From JAMIFN01 sp035906235 (lineage in GTDB: Bacteria; Pseudomonadota; Gammaproteobacteria; Burkholderiales; Burkholderiaceae_C), in NCBI GenBank assembly GCA_035906235.1, contig JAMIFN010000029.1, positions 1 through 27,657 of the forward strand: a stretch of 27,657 bases of DNA, written 5' to 3'. The position numbers were made by a program, and so were the translations under genes. Positions 7,758 through 14,867 of this stretch are shown piece by piece; position 1 is the first letter of the stretch; each line of letters starts with the position of its first letter. The notes beneath the pieces are model-generated. The model made no database searches. It had not been told where the DNA came from and was given only the letters and a program-made list of their open reading frames with translations.

Positions 7758-8888
7758 ATGCTAATAGGAGTGCCCAAGGAGACGGCAGCGGGCGAAACCC
7801 GCGTGGCCATCACCCCAGAGACGGTGAAAAAACTCATAAGCCAAGGCCATGAGATTCGTGTGCAAGCAGGCGCAGGTTTGAGCGCCAGCATCACCGATGC
7901 GGCTTACGCCGAAGTTGGTGCGCAACTGCTTGATGCTGCAGCAGCGTTTGGCGCCGATATGGTGCTCAAAGTGCGCAGCCCTGATGCCGCCGAACTGGCG
8001 CTGATGAAGCCAGGTAGCACTTTGGTGGGCATGCTTAACCCCTTTGATGCCGATGGCTTGCAAGCCTTGGCCGCAGCCAATATCACCGCTTTTGCGTTAG
8101 AAGCTGCGCCGCGTACCACGCGCGCGCAAAGCATGGATGTGCTGTCTTCGCAGGCCAATATTGCAGGCTACAAAGCCGTCATGCTTTCAGCCGACGCTTA
8201 CCCGCGCCTCTTCCCCATGATGATGACGGCAGCCGGCACCATCAAAGCCGCCCGTGTCGTGATTTTGGGCGTGGGCGTGGCGGGTCTGCAGGCCATCGCT
8301 ACGGCCAAGCGCTTGGGCGCAGTGATTGAAGCCTCTGATGTGCGTCCATCGGTTAAAGAGCAGGTGGAATCTTTGGGCGCTAAATTCATTGATGTACCCT
8401 ACGAAACGGCAGAAGAAAAAGAAGCCGCCGAAGGCGTAGGCGGCTACGCCCGCCCCATGCCGCAAAGCTGGCTCGATCGCCAAAAAGCCGAAGTCGCCAA
8501 GCGCGTGGCGCAAGCCAATATCGTCATCACCACGGCGCTGATTCCTGGCCGTGCGGCGCCTATGCTGGTGAGTGAAGACATGGTCAAGTCGATGAAGCCC
8601 GGCTCGGTGATTGTGGATTTGGCGGCAGGCAAGGGCGCTGACGGCGTGGGCGGCAATTGCCCCCTGTCTGAAGTGGATAAAGTCGTGCAAAAACACGGCG
8701 TGACCTTAATCGGCCACAGCAATCTGCCGGCCTTGGTGGCAGCCGATAGTTCAGCCTTGTATGCGCGCAATGTGCTCGACTTCTTGAAGCTGGTGTTTGA
8801 CAAAGAAGCCCAGTTCAAAGTGGACCTAGAAGACGACATCGTCAAAGCCTGCCTGATGACTCAGGGCGGCCAAGTTCTGCGCGCTTAA
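7758..8888 (+). CDS. pntAA: Proton-translocating NAD(P) transhydrogenase, soluble alpha-1 subunit (domain I)
   Basis: This subunit binds NAD(H) and exchanges hydride with NADP(H) bound to PntB, driven by the proton gradient; it is a main NADPH source. Starting at 7758 the protein reads MLIGVPKETAAGETRVA, the family N-terminus, with AGAGGA 8 bases upstream; an in-frame TTG at 7737 lacks such support. Key elements are the RAQSMD loop (122-127), the nucleotide-binding GVGVAG (171-176) followed by EASDVRP, and GHSNLPALVAADSSALYARN near the end. At 376 residues it lacks the membrane part found in enterobacterial PntA, which is supplied by the next gene. This is the split three-gene form. Confidence 0.96.
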   Translation: MLIGVPKETAAGETRVAITPETVKKLISQGHEIRVQAGAGLSASITDAAYAEVGAQLLDAAAAFGADMVLKVRSPDAAELALMKPGSTLVGMLNPFDADGLQALAAANITAFALEAAPRTTRAQSMDVLSSQANIAGYKAVMLSADAYPRLFPMMMTAAGTIKAARVVILGVGVAGLQAIATAKRLGAVIEASDVRPSVKEQVESLGAKFIDVPYETAEEKEAAEGVGGYARPMPQSWLDRQKAEVAKRVAQANIVITTALIPGRAAPMLVSEDMVKSMKPGSVIVDLAAGKGADGVGGNCPLSEVDKVVQKHGVTLIGHSNLPALVAADSSALYARNVLDFLKLVFDKEAQFKVDLEDDIVKACLMTQGGQVLRA

Positions 8889-8913
8889 ATTTTTTGTTTT
8901 TGAGAGATGTCCC

Positions 8914-9222
8914 ATGGAAGTTATCAATCACACCATCACCAACCTCATCATCTTCGTGCTCGCCATCTATGTTGGCTACCATGTCGTGTGGACGGTGACA
9001 CCTGCCCTGCACACGCCCCTAATGGCGGTCACTAACGCCCTGTCTGCCGTGGTGGTGGTCGGCGCTATGTTGGCCGCTGCGCTCACCGTCACGCCTTTGG
9101 CCAAATTCATGGGCGTAGCCGCCGTGGCTTTGGCTGCGGTCAATATCTTCGGCGGCTTTTTGGTCACGCGCCGCATGCTTGAAATGTTTAAGAAAAAAGA
9201 GCGCCCTGCTAAGGCAGCCTAA
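8914..9222 (+). CDS. pntAB: NAD(P) transhydrogenase, membrane alpha-2 subunit
   Basis: This small protein supplies the first membrane helices of domain II of the proton-pumping transhydrogenase. The 102 residues contain hydrophobic stretches at about 9-30, 38-60 and 63-85, separated by short polar turns, and end in a basic tail RRMLEMFKKKERP. HTPLMAVTNALSAVVVVGAM is the family signature. GAGAGA lies upstream of the ATG. The gaps are 25 bp from pntAA and 18 bp to pntB, so all three subunits should be made from one mRNA. Confidence 0.95.
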   Translation: MEVINHTITNLIIFVLAIYVGYHVVWTVTPALHTPLMAVTNALSAVVVVGAMLAAALTVTPLAKFMGVAAVALAAVNIFGGFLVTRRMLEMFKKKERPAKAA

Positions 9223-9240
9223 ATCGGAGCACGAATAAAA

Positions 9241-10698
9241 ATGGATTTTGTGAATTTTCCTCTGAACTACATCGTTCTGGCCTATTTGGTCGCTTCGGTC
9301 TTTTTCATTCAAGCCCTTAAAGGCTTGTCGCATCCCACGACCTCTATCAAAGGCAATACCTTTGGCATGACAGGCATGGCCATTGCCTTTTTTGCCACTT
9401 GTGTGCTGATTTTGAAAACCGCTGCCCACTTGAATGTGGATGGCATCACCGGCCTGGGCTATGTGCTCGGCGCCTTGGTGTTGGGCGGTGGCGTCGGCGC
9501 GGTCATGGCGAAAAAAGTCGAAATGACGAAGATGCCCGAGCTGGTGGCCTTTATGCACAGCATGATTGGCCTGGCTGCCGTGTGTATCGCCATTGCCGTG
9601 GTGGCTGAGCCTCAGGCTTTTGCCATTGCCGAAGCGGGTCAGCCGATTCCTGTGGGCAACCGCTTAGAACTGTTCTTGGGTGCGGCCATTGGTGCCATCA
9701 CCTTCTCAGGCTCGGTCATTGCCTTTGGCAAATTGAGCGGCAAGTACAAATTCCGCCTCTTCCAAGGCGCGCCTGTGCAGTTCAAAGGCCAACACATGCT
9801 CAACCTCGTCATGGGTTTGGCTACTGTGGGTTTTGGCTTGGCGTTTATGTTCACAGGCGACTGGAATGCGTTTTGGGCCATGCTGGCGCTGTCCTTTATT
9901 TTGGGCGTGCTCATCATCATCCCGATTGGCGGCGCGGATATGCCTGTAGTCGTGTCTATGCTCAACAGCTATTCAGGCTGGGCAGCAGCGGGCATTGGCT
10001 TTAGCCTGAACAACCCCATGCTCATCATTGCGGGTTCGCTGGTGGGTTCATCAGGTGCCATCCTGTCTTACATCATGTGCAAGGCCATGAACCGCAGCTT
10101 CTTCAATGTGATTTTGGGCGGTTTTGGTGGTGAAGCGGTAGCGGCTGCGGGCGGCCAAAAAGAGCAACGCCCTGTAAAAAGCGGCAGCGCTGATGATGCG
10201 GCCTATATGTTGGCCAATGCTGATAGCGTCATCATCGTGCCTGGTTACGGCTTGGCCGTAGCTCGCGCCCAGCACGCGGTGAACGAATTGGCACAAAAGC
10301 TGACTGCCAAAGGCATCAGCGTGAAATACGCCATTCACCCCGTAGCTGGCCGTATGCCTGGGCACATGAATGTGCTGCTGGCCGAGGCCGAAGTGCCTTA
10401 CGACCAAGTGCATGAGATGGAAGACATCAACGGCGAATTTCCGCAAGCCGATGTCGCCATCATTTTGGGCGCCAACGATGTGGTCAACCCCGCTGCACTG
10501 GAAAAAGGCAGCGCCATTTACGGCATGCCGATTTTGGAAGCCTACAAAGCCCGCACCGTCATCGTGAACAAACGCTCGATGGCAGCTGGCTATGCCGGCC
10601 TAGATAACGAATTGTTCTATATGGACAAAACCATGATGGTTTTTGGCGATGCCAAGAAAGTCATTGAAGACATGGTGAAAGCGGTAGAGGCGGTTTAA
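9241..10698 (+). CDS. pntB: NAD(P) transhydrogenase beta subunit (domains II and III)
   Basis: PntB forms the remaining membrane channel helices and the NADP(H)-binding domain III. The 485-residue product has about eight or nine hydrophobic segments up to residue ~290, including the conserved GGADMPVVVSMLNSYSGWAA (from 230). It then has a soluble domain with the NADP site around VPGYGLAVARAQ (333-344), HPVAGRMPGHMNVLLAEA and GANDVVNPAA, and ends near KRSMAAGYAG and a short helix. Length and motif order are normal. The ribosome-binding site is weak (CGGAGCACGAATAAA), suggesting coupling to pntAB. Confidence 0.97.
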   Translation: MDFVNFPLNYIVLAYLVASVFFIQALKGLSHPTTSIKGNTFGMTGMAIAFFATCVLILKTAAHLNVDGITGLGYVLGALVLGGGVGAVMAKKVEMTKMPELVAFMHSMIGLAAVCIAIAVVAEPQAFAIAEAGQPIPVGNRLELFLGAAIGAITFSGSVIAFGKLSGKYKFRLFQGAPVQFKGQHMLNLVMGLATVGFGLAFMFTGDWNAFWAMLALSFILGVLIIIPIGGADMPVVVSMLNSYSGWAAAGIGFSLNNPMLIIAGSLVGSSGAILSYIMCKAMNRSFFNVILGGFGGEAVAAAGGQKEQRPVKSGSADDAAYMLANADSVIIVPGYGLAVARAQHAVNELAQKLTAKGISVKYAIHPVAGRMPGHMNVLLAEAEVPYDQVHEMEDINGEFPQADVAIILGANDVVNPAALEKGSAIYGMPILEAYKARTVIVNKRSMAAGYAGLDNELFYMDKTMMVFGDAKKVIEDMVKAVEAV

Positions 10699-10720
10699 AC
10701 CTCATTTTCTTTACCCAGCA

Positions 10721-10748
10721 AGAGCCACTCGCGAGAGTGGCTTTTTTT
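10721..10748 (+). terminator. Intrinsic terminator of the pnt operon
   Basis: An 8-bp stem (AGCCACTC at 10723-10730 with GAGTGGCT at 10735-10742) with a GCGA tetraloop is followed by T7. It lies 24 bases after pntB, in the convergent gap with the minus-strand sensor gene. Confidence 0.93.
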
Positions 10749-10779
10749 GTGCGTTGTGGGGGGCTTGTGGAGAGACTTT

Positions 10780-12807
10780 TTAACGATGAAAGCTGCTCGA
10801 TGGGGCATGCCCTGCACTATTGTGGCCTGAGTTGTGGTTGCTCGGCCCGCTGAGGGGAAGATGCAAAGGGTTAGTGGTGGAATGGCTGTCAGGCGCCATT
10901 CTGGCGCTACTCATAGCATCTTCTGCTTGTTGTTGCTGCTGAGACAACAAAGAAGAGGGCGCTCCCAGATCAACGCTATTCGCCTGTGGTGTGGGGCGGG
11001 TATTCTTCGTTGTTGTGCTGACATCGTTCAAGAAGCGAATAGGCCGCTGCGTGCGTGGGGACATCTTGTCGCATAGTATTTGCAGGGATGGAAGGATTTC
11101 ATCCAAATGGCCTTCATAGTTTTCTAGGATAGCCACGCCAAAATGGAAGATGATGGTGATGTCTTGCTGCAAATTCTTCGATGGCATTAGGCCTGATGCG
11201 ATAAGCTCTACGGCGAGTTTGCCCACGCGTTCGCGGTCCGTGCCTTCCATCAGTACGGCTAAACGGTTGTCACCAATGCGGCCAATGGCGTCCATGTCGC
11301 CAAAAATCCGTTTGATTTTGATGACGGCGCGGAGTAAGGTTTGTTCCACGATGTCTTGCGAAAAATTTTGGCGCATATAGGCCAAATTACTGACATCAAT
11401 CAAGAGCAAAGCTGCACCTTTGCGTTTGCGTGGCGTACTCATGATGGTGCGCAGACGCGAGAGAAAAAACGGCTCATTCAGCGTATCGGTTAGGGCATCG
11501 TGTGAGCGTATGCCTTGCGCACGGATTTGCATGGCCAACTGATGGCGCATCTTGAAGTTCATAGACGCCAAAATCAGGGGCATGACTGTCACAATTAGCG
11601 CATAAACGGGCCACTGTGAGTACCAAAAAAAGCGACCCCACCCCAAAGCCCCAACTAGGCTAGCGATGATGTTGAGGATAAGTAAGCCAAAAAATGCAGT
11701 GATAATGCGGCCAGTGTTGTCACCTACACGCCAGGCGATAAGACCCATGCTGGCGCAAAGAGTATGAGAGGTGATCAAGCCTAAAAAAACCGCTGGGGCG
11801 CCAAAGGTGGAGCGATCGAGCAAAAGATACAAAGGTACAACCGCTACGCACAATGCGGCAATTAGGCGCATGGCCCAAGCCAAGCGCGGTGCGCGTGACG
11901 GAGCTTGCAAAACCGCCCCTGCAAAAAATAGGGCAGCAGCGGCACTGAATAATTGCCAAACCCCTGTAGACGCATCGACCCATCGTGGCGCATGGGTAAA
12001 GCCTAAGTAACCGTTGAGCCCAGAATAGGCAAACAGCGTGGCTAAAGATGTGGCCAGATACGCGCCAAAGCCCAAGTGGGGGATATCTTTGAATGTGACA
12101 ACAATAACCCCAATATAAAGACAGAGGAAAAGTAAGGCGCCCGCTACGACACCCATGAGCCAAAAATAGGTGCGTGAATCGTGCAGAAATTGCTGTTCGG
12201 TTTTCAGTAAAACGGGCAGTTGGGTGGCGATGGGATATTTCACGCGCACCCAGATATCTTGGGCTTCGCCAGCATACAAATTCAATTTGAAGGCGCTGGT
12301 GTTGGCAGGGTAGCTCCATTGGGCATTGGCGATGAGATCGCCTGCTTTTTGGGTCGGCTGCAAGCGTTGATCAGAGCCTACTTGATAGAGCTGCACATCG
12401 TCCAATAGGGGGGTGGGTATTTCAAGGATCCACGGGGTCAAGTCGGCCCCTTGGGTTTCTTGCTTGTTGTCGTGAGGGACGAGCACCCGTAGGCGCAACC
12501 AAGCAGCCCCCTTACTGCCGAGTGAAAATGTGTGATAGGGGTCGAGTGGGATAAAATTGCTGCGTTGCAGCATATCCATGATGTCCATCTCGCCACTGGG
12601 ATCAACAAAGAAGCCCGTTTTAATCGCGGATAGCGGGACCTCGGCGGCTGTGAGTGTCGTACTGGGCCAGTTGGCCGTTAAAGGCGCGGTAATAGTCGTT
12701 TGCGCTGATGCCAGCGGAGACAGTAGTGCGGCGCAAACGCAAACAAGCGACCAGCTGCCCATTCGCAGTAAATCATTCAAATTGCGCAATAAACGGAGAA
12801 AAAACAT
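10780..12807 (-). CDS. 7TM-DISM membrane sensor with degenerate GGDEF domain
   Basis: The 675-residue protein starts with a signal peptide (about 1-35, ending ASA). A periplasmic beta-rich domain follows (about 60-205; WLRLRVLVPH, WVRVKYP), resembling the DISMED2 ligand domain. Seven hydrophobic helices span about 213-415, as in 7TMR-DISM receptors, and residues 436-590 form a GGDEF-like domain. The last begins DALTDTLNEPFFLSRL, close to the usual start, but the signature GGDEF is IGDNR (511-515), and the metal-binding Asp region reads LLLIDVSNLAYM. Diguanylate cyclase activity is therefore unlikely; it may bind GTP or act through partners (inference). The tail after ~600 is Ser/Gln/His-rich with a Q5 run. 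No clear ribosome-binding site precedes the start; Met16 is an alternative. Confidence 0.8.
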   Translation of the reverse strand: MFFLRLLRNLNDLLRMGSWSLVCVCAALLSPLASAQTTITAPLTANWPSTTLTAAEVPLSAIKTGFFVDPSGEMDIMDMLQRSNFIPLDPYHTFSLGSKGAAWLRLRVLVPHDNKQETQGADLTPWILEIPTPLLDDVQLYQVGSDQRLQPTQKAGDLIANAQWSYPANTSAFKLNLYAGEAQDIWVRVKYPIATQLPVLLKTEQQFLHDSRTYFWLMGVVAGALLFLCLYIGVIVVTFKDIPHLGFGAYLATSLATLFAYSGLNGYLGFTHAPRWVDASTGVWQLFSAAAALFFAGAVLQAPSRAPRLAWAMRLIAALCVAVVPLYLLLDRSTFGAPAVFLGLITSHTLCASMGLIAWRVGDNTGRIITAFFGLLILNIIASLVGALGWGRFFWYSQWPVYALIVTVMPLILASMNFKMRHQLAMQIRAQGIRSHDALTDTLNEPFFLSRLRTIMSTPRKRKGAALLLIDVSNLAYMRQNFSQDIVEQTLLRAVIKIKRIFGDMDAIGRIGDNRLAVLMEGTDRERVGKLAVELIASGLMPSKNLQQDITIIFHFGVAILENYEGHLDEILPSLQILCDKMSPRTQRPIRFLNDVSTTTKNTRPTPQANSVDLGAPSSLLSQQQQQAEDAMSSARMAPDSHSTTNPLHLPLSGPSNHNSGHNSAGHAPSSSFHR

Positions 12808-12921
12808 GGGCGAACTGCAGACTGGAAAAACAAGGTGTTGCGAGGGGGGTAATAGCTCCTTTCCATCCTACCGCAATCGACTAAACTCCCGCCTTTCTTA
12901 TACGCTATCGGAAACCCTGAC

Positions 12922-14016
12922 ATGAGCCTCAAATGCGGAATCGTGGGTCTGCCCAATGTGGGCAAATCCACCCTTTTTAACGCCCTGACCAAAGCCGGTA
13001 TTGCGGCAGAGAATTATCCCTTTTGCACCATCGAGCCCAATGTCGGCGTGGTCGAAGTACCCGACCCGCGCTTGGCGCAATTGGCCGCCATCATCAGCCC
13101 CGAGCGCATCGTGCCCGCCATTGTCGAATTTGTGGATATTGCGGGTTTGGTCGCAGGCGCGAGCAAAGGCGAAGGCTTGGGCAACCAATTCCTCGCCCAC
13201 ATCCGCGAAACCGATGCCATTGTGAATGTGGTGCGCTGCTTTGAAGACGGCAATGTCATCCATGTAGCGGGCAAAGTCGATCCCATAGCCGACATCGAAG
13301 TCATCCAAACCGAGCTGTGCTTGGCCGACATGAGCACGGTTGAAAAAGCCCAGCACCGCTACGGCAAAGCCGCGCGTTCGGGCAACGACAAAGAAGCCAC
13401 CGCCATGGTGGCCTTGCTGGCCAAAGTGCAGCCGCATTTAGACTTGGGCAAACCCGTGCGCAGCTTGGCGCTCAGCGCCGAAGAGCAGGCCCTGATCAAG
13501 CCCCTGTGCTTGATTACCGCCAAACCCGCCATGTTTGTGGGCAATGTGGCTGAAGATGGGTTTGAAAATAATCCGCTGCTCGACCGTCTGACCGCTTACG
13601 CCACCGAACAAAAAGCCCCTGTTGTTGCGATTTGTGCCAAGATAGAAGCCGAAATGGCCGAGATGGAAGAAGAAGACAAGCAAATGTTCTTGGCCGAACT
13701 GGGGCAAACCGAGCCTGGCCTAGACCGCCTCATCCGCGCCGGCTTTAACCTGCTGGGGCTGCAAACCTATTTCACCGCTGGCGTGAAAGAAGTGCGCGCC
13801 TGGACCATGCATATCGGCGGCACTGCACCCCAAGCCGCAGGCGTCATCCACACCGATTTTGAACGCGGCTTCATCCGCGCCCAAACCATCGCCTTTGACG
13901 ACTTCATCGCCTTTAAAGGCGAAAACGGCGCCAAAGATGCAGGCAAGATGCGCGCCGAGGGCAAAGAATACATCGTTAAAGACGGCGATGTGCTCAATTT
14001 CTTGTTTAATGTTTAA
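12922..14016 (+). CDS. ychF: Redox-regulated ATPase/GTPase YchF (Obg family)
   Basis: YchF (OLA1 in eukaryotes) is a ribosome-associated P-loop nucleotidase that prefers ATP and is linked to oxidative-stress responses and translation. The 364-residue protein has G1 GLPNVGKS (9-16), G3 DIAG (72-75) followed by LVAGASKGEGLGNQFL, and the atypical G4 NVAE (208-211), in place of NKxD, that explains ATP preference. The coiled-coil insertion (about 130-200) and the C-terminal TGS domain (HTDFERGFIRAQTIAFDDF) are complete. It is divergent from the 7TM-DISM gene across 114 bp and is not next to pth, its common neighbour. Confidence 0.97.
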   Translation: MSLKCGIVGLPNVGKSTLFNALTKAGIAAENYPFCTIEPNVGVVEVPDPRLAQLAAIISPERIVPAIVEFVDIAGLVAGASKGEGLGNQFLAHIRETDAIVNVVRCFEDGNVIHVAGKVDPIADIEVIQTELCLADMSTVEKAQHRYGKAARSGNDKEATAMVALLAKVQPHLDLGKPVRSLALSAEEQALIKPLCLITAKPAMFVGNVAEDGFENNPLLDRLTAYATEQKAPVVAICAKIEAEMAEMEEEDKQMFLAELGQTEPGLDRLIRAGFNLLGLQTYFTAGVKEVRAWTMHIGGTAPQAAGVIHTDFERGFIRAQTIAFDDFIAFKGENGAKDAGKMRAEGKEYIVKDGDVLNFLFNV

Positions 14017-14039
14017 ACCCTATTTTTCAGGGTGTTTTT
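14016..14039 (+). terminator. Weak candidate terminator after ychF
   Basis: ACCCT (14017-14021) and AGGGT (14029-14033) form a 5-bp stem followed by GTTTTT, immediately after the ychF stop. The stem is short, so efficiency is uncertain. Confidence 0.5.
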
Positions 14040-14044
14040 GGTGC

Positions 14045-14075
14045 TTTAGGCCGTAAAACCTGCCTGAGCAGCTAT
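14045..14075 (+). repeat. Dispersed intergenic repeat, copy 2
   Basis: This 31-base block is identical to copy 1 at 6995-7025. It again lies just past the end of a plus-strand gene (ychF). It borders the stop codon of the minus-strand relic at 14081. Confidence 0.85.
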
Positions 14076-14080
14076 CTTTT

Positions 14081-14209
14081 TTATAAGAACCCCAGCCGCT
14101 GCTCACGCAATGTGGGGCGGTCTATGCTGGCGGCTAGTTGCTCCATATCGGCAGCGGCTACGCCTAGTGCGCGAAAGTGCTGCGCCCAGCCATCGACCAC
14201 GCGGGCAAC
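14081..14209 (-). pseudogene. C-terminal relic of a probable HipA-family kinase gene
   Basis: On the minus strand a 42-codon frame reads ARVVDGWAQHFRALGVAAAD and then MEQLAASIDRPTLREQRLGF, ending at TAA (14081-14083). An in-frame TGA just before it (14210-14212) shows the frame is only a remnant. The pattern W-x2-HF-x3-GV-x3-D-x3-LA-x2-IDRP-x-L-x2-QR recalls the C-terminus of HipA-like type II toxin kinases in Burkholderiales; this is recalled, not searched. No start or upstream homology is visible towards clpS. It would be a dead fragment left by deletion. Another protein family remains possible. Confidence 0.4.
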
Positions 14210-14271
14210 TCACCCCGCATATTCAGCGGATCTGGCAGGTGAAAAGATAGCACTGTCCCTCGGGTTTTCGT

Positions 14272-14277
14272 TAAAAT
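14272..14277 (+). promoter_or_regulatory. Candidate -10 element for clpS
   Basis: TAAAAT lies 39 bases before the clpS start. No convincing -35 hexamer is present at 16-18 bp, so the assignment is tentative. Confidence 0.3.
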
Positions 14278-14316
14278 TTAGGTCGCTGGCCTTGCGCCCT
14301 ATTTATTTGCCCGCTT

Positions 14317-14682
14317 ATGGCCACTAGAAAAAAATCTCCGACCAGACCAAACGCCCCCATCCTGCCTGTTGTACCGGATCAGGGTGAGCAAACGGTGCTG
14401 GAGCGCCAAACCCAAAAAGTTGAGCCACCCAAACGCTACCAAGTTGTTGTGCTCAATGATGACTACACGCCCATGGAGTTTGTGGTGGAGGTCATCGTCG
14501 AATTTTTTGGCAAAACCCGCGAAGCAGCAACGCAAATCATGCTCACCATCCACGAAAAAGGGCGCGGCATTTGCGGCTTGTACGCACGCGATATTGCCGA
14601 GACCAAAGCCGATCAGGTGTTGATGGCGGCGCACCACGCAGGCCATCCCTTGCAGTGTATTTCTGAGCCTGTTCCAGATTGA
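14317..14682 (+). CDS. clpS: ATP-dependent Clp protease adaptor ClpS
   Basis: ClpS brings proteins with destabilising N-terminal residues (the bacterial N-end rule) to ClpAP. The 121-residue product has an extended N-terminal arm (about 1-38, Pro/Gln-rich) that inserts into ClpA. The substrate-binding core follows: NDDYTPMEFV with Asn47 and Asp48, and His79 in LTIHEKGRG, matching E. coli N34, D35 and H66 with a constant offset. GLYARDIAETKADQV completes the fold. The next gene is clpA, 185 bp downstream, the standard partnership. Confidence 0.97.
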   Translation: MATRKKSPTRPNAPILPVVPDQGEQTVLERQTQKVEPPKRYQVVVLNDDYTPMEFVVEVIVEFFGKTREAATQIMLTIHEKGRGICGLYARDIAETKADQVLMAAHHAGHPLQCISEPVPD

Positions 14683-14755
14683 TTGCTATCTATTAAGGAG
14701 CTCTCCAAGCAGATATTCCGGTGCAAATCGCCCTATTTAAAACATCGTGTGCGGT

Positions 14756-14779
14756 CTGGCGTCGTTTTTTTGACACCAG
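14756..14779 (+). promoter_or_regulatory. Hairpin with U-rich loop between clpS and clpA
   Basis: CTGGCGTC (14756-14763) and GACACCAG (14772-14779) form an 8-bp stem with one C/A mismatch around a GTTTTTTT loop. It lacks a trailing T run, so it is not a standard terminator. It lies about 90 bases before the clpA start and could affect mRNA processing (inference). Confidence 0.35.
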
Positions 14780-14867
14780 GCATTGTGAAAACGCAAAAAC
14801 AGCCCAAATAGCGCTATATAGTTAGAGTTGTACCTGTCACTTTGGCGGCAGGCATAAAGGAAGCACC

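Noticed and set aside
14112..14327. Plus-strand 71-codon frame between ychF and clpS
   Set aside because: It overlaps the clpS start and the opposite-strand HipA-like relic, which has the better protein pattern; no ribosome-binding site.
14684..14740. Possible further dispersed repeat after clpS
   Set aside because: It shares only short words (GCTAT, GAGCT) with the repeat family at 6995 and cannot be aligned convincingly by eye.
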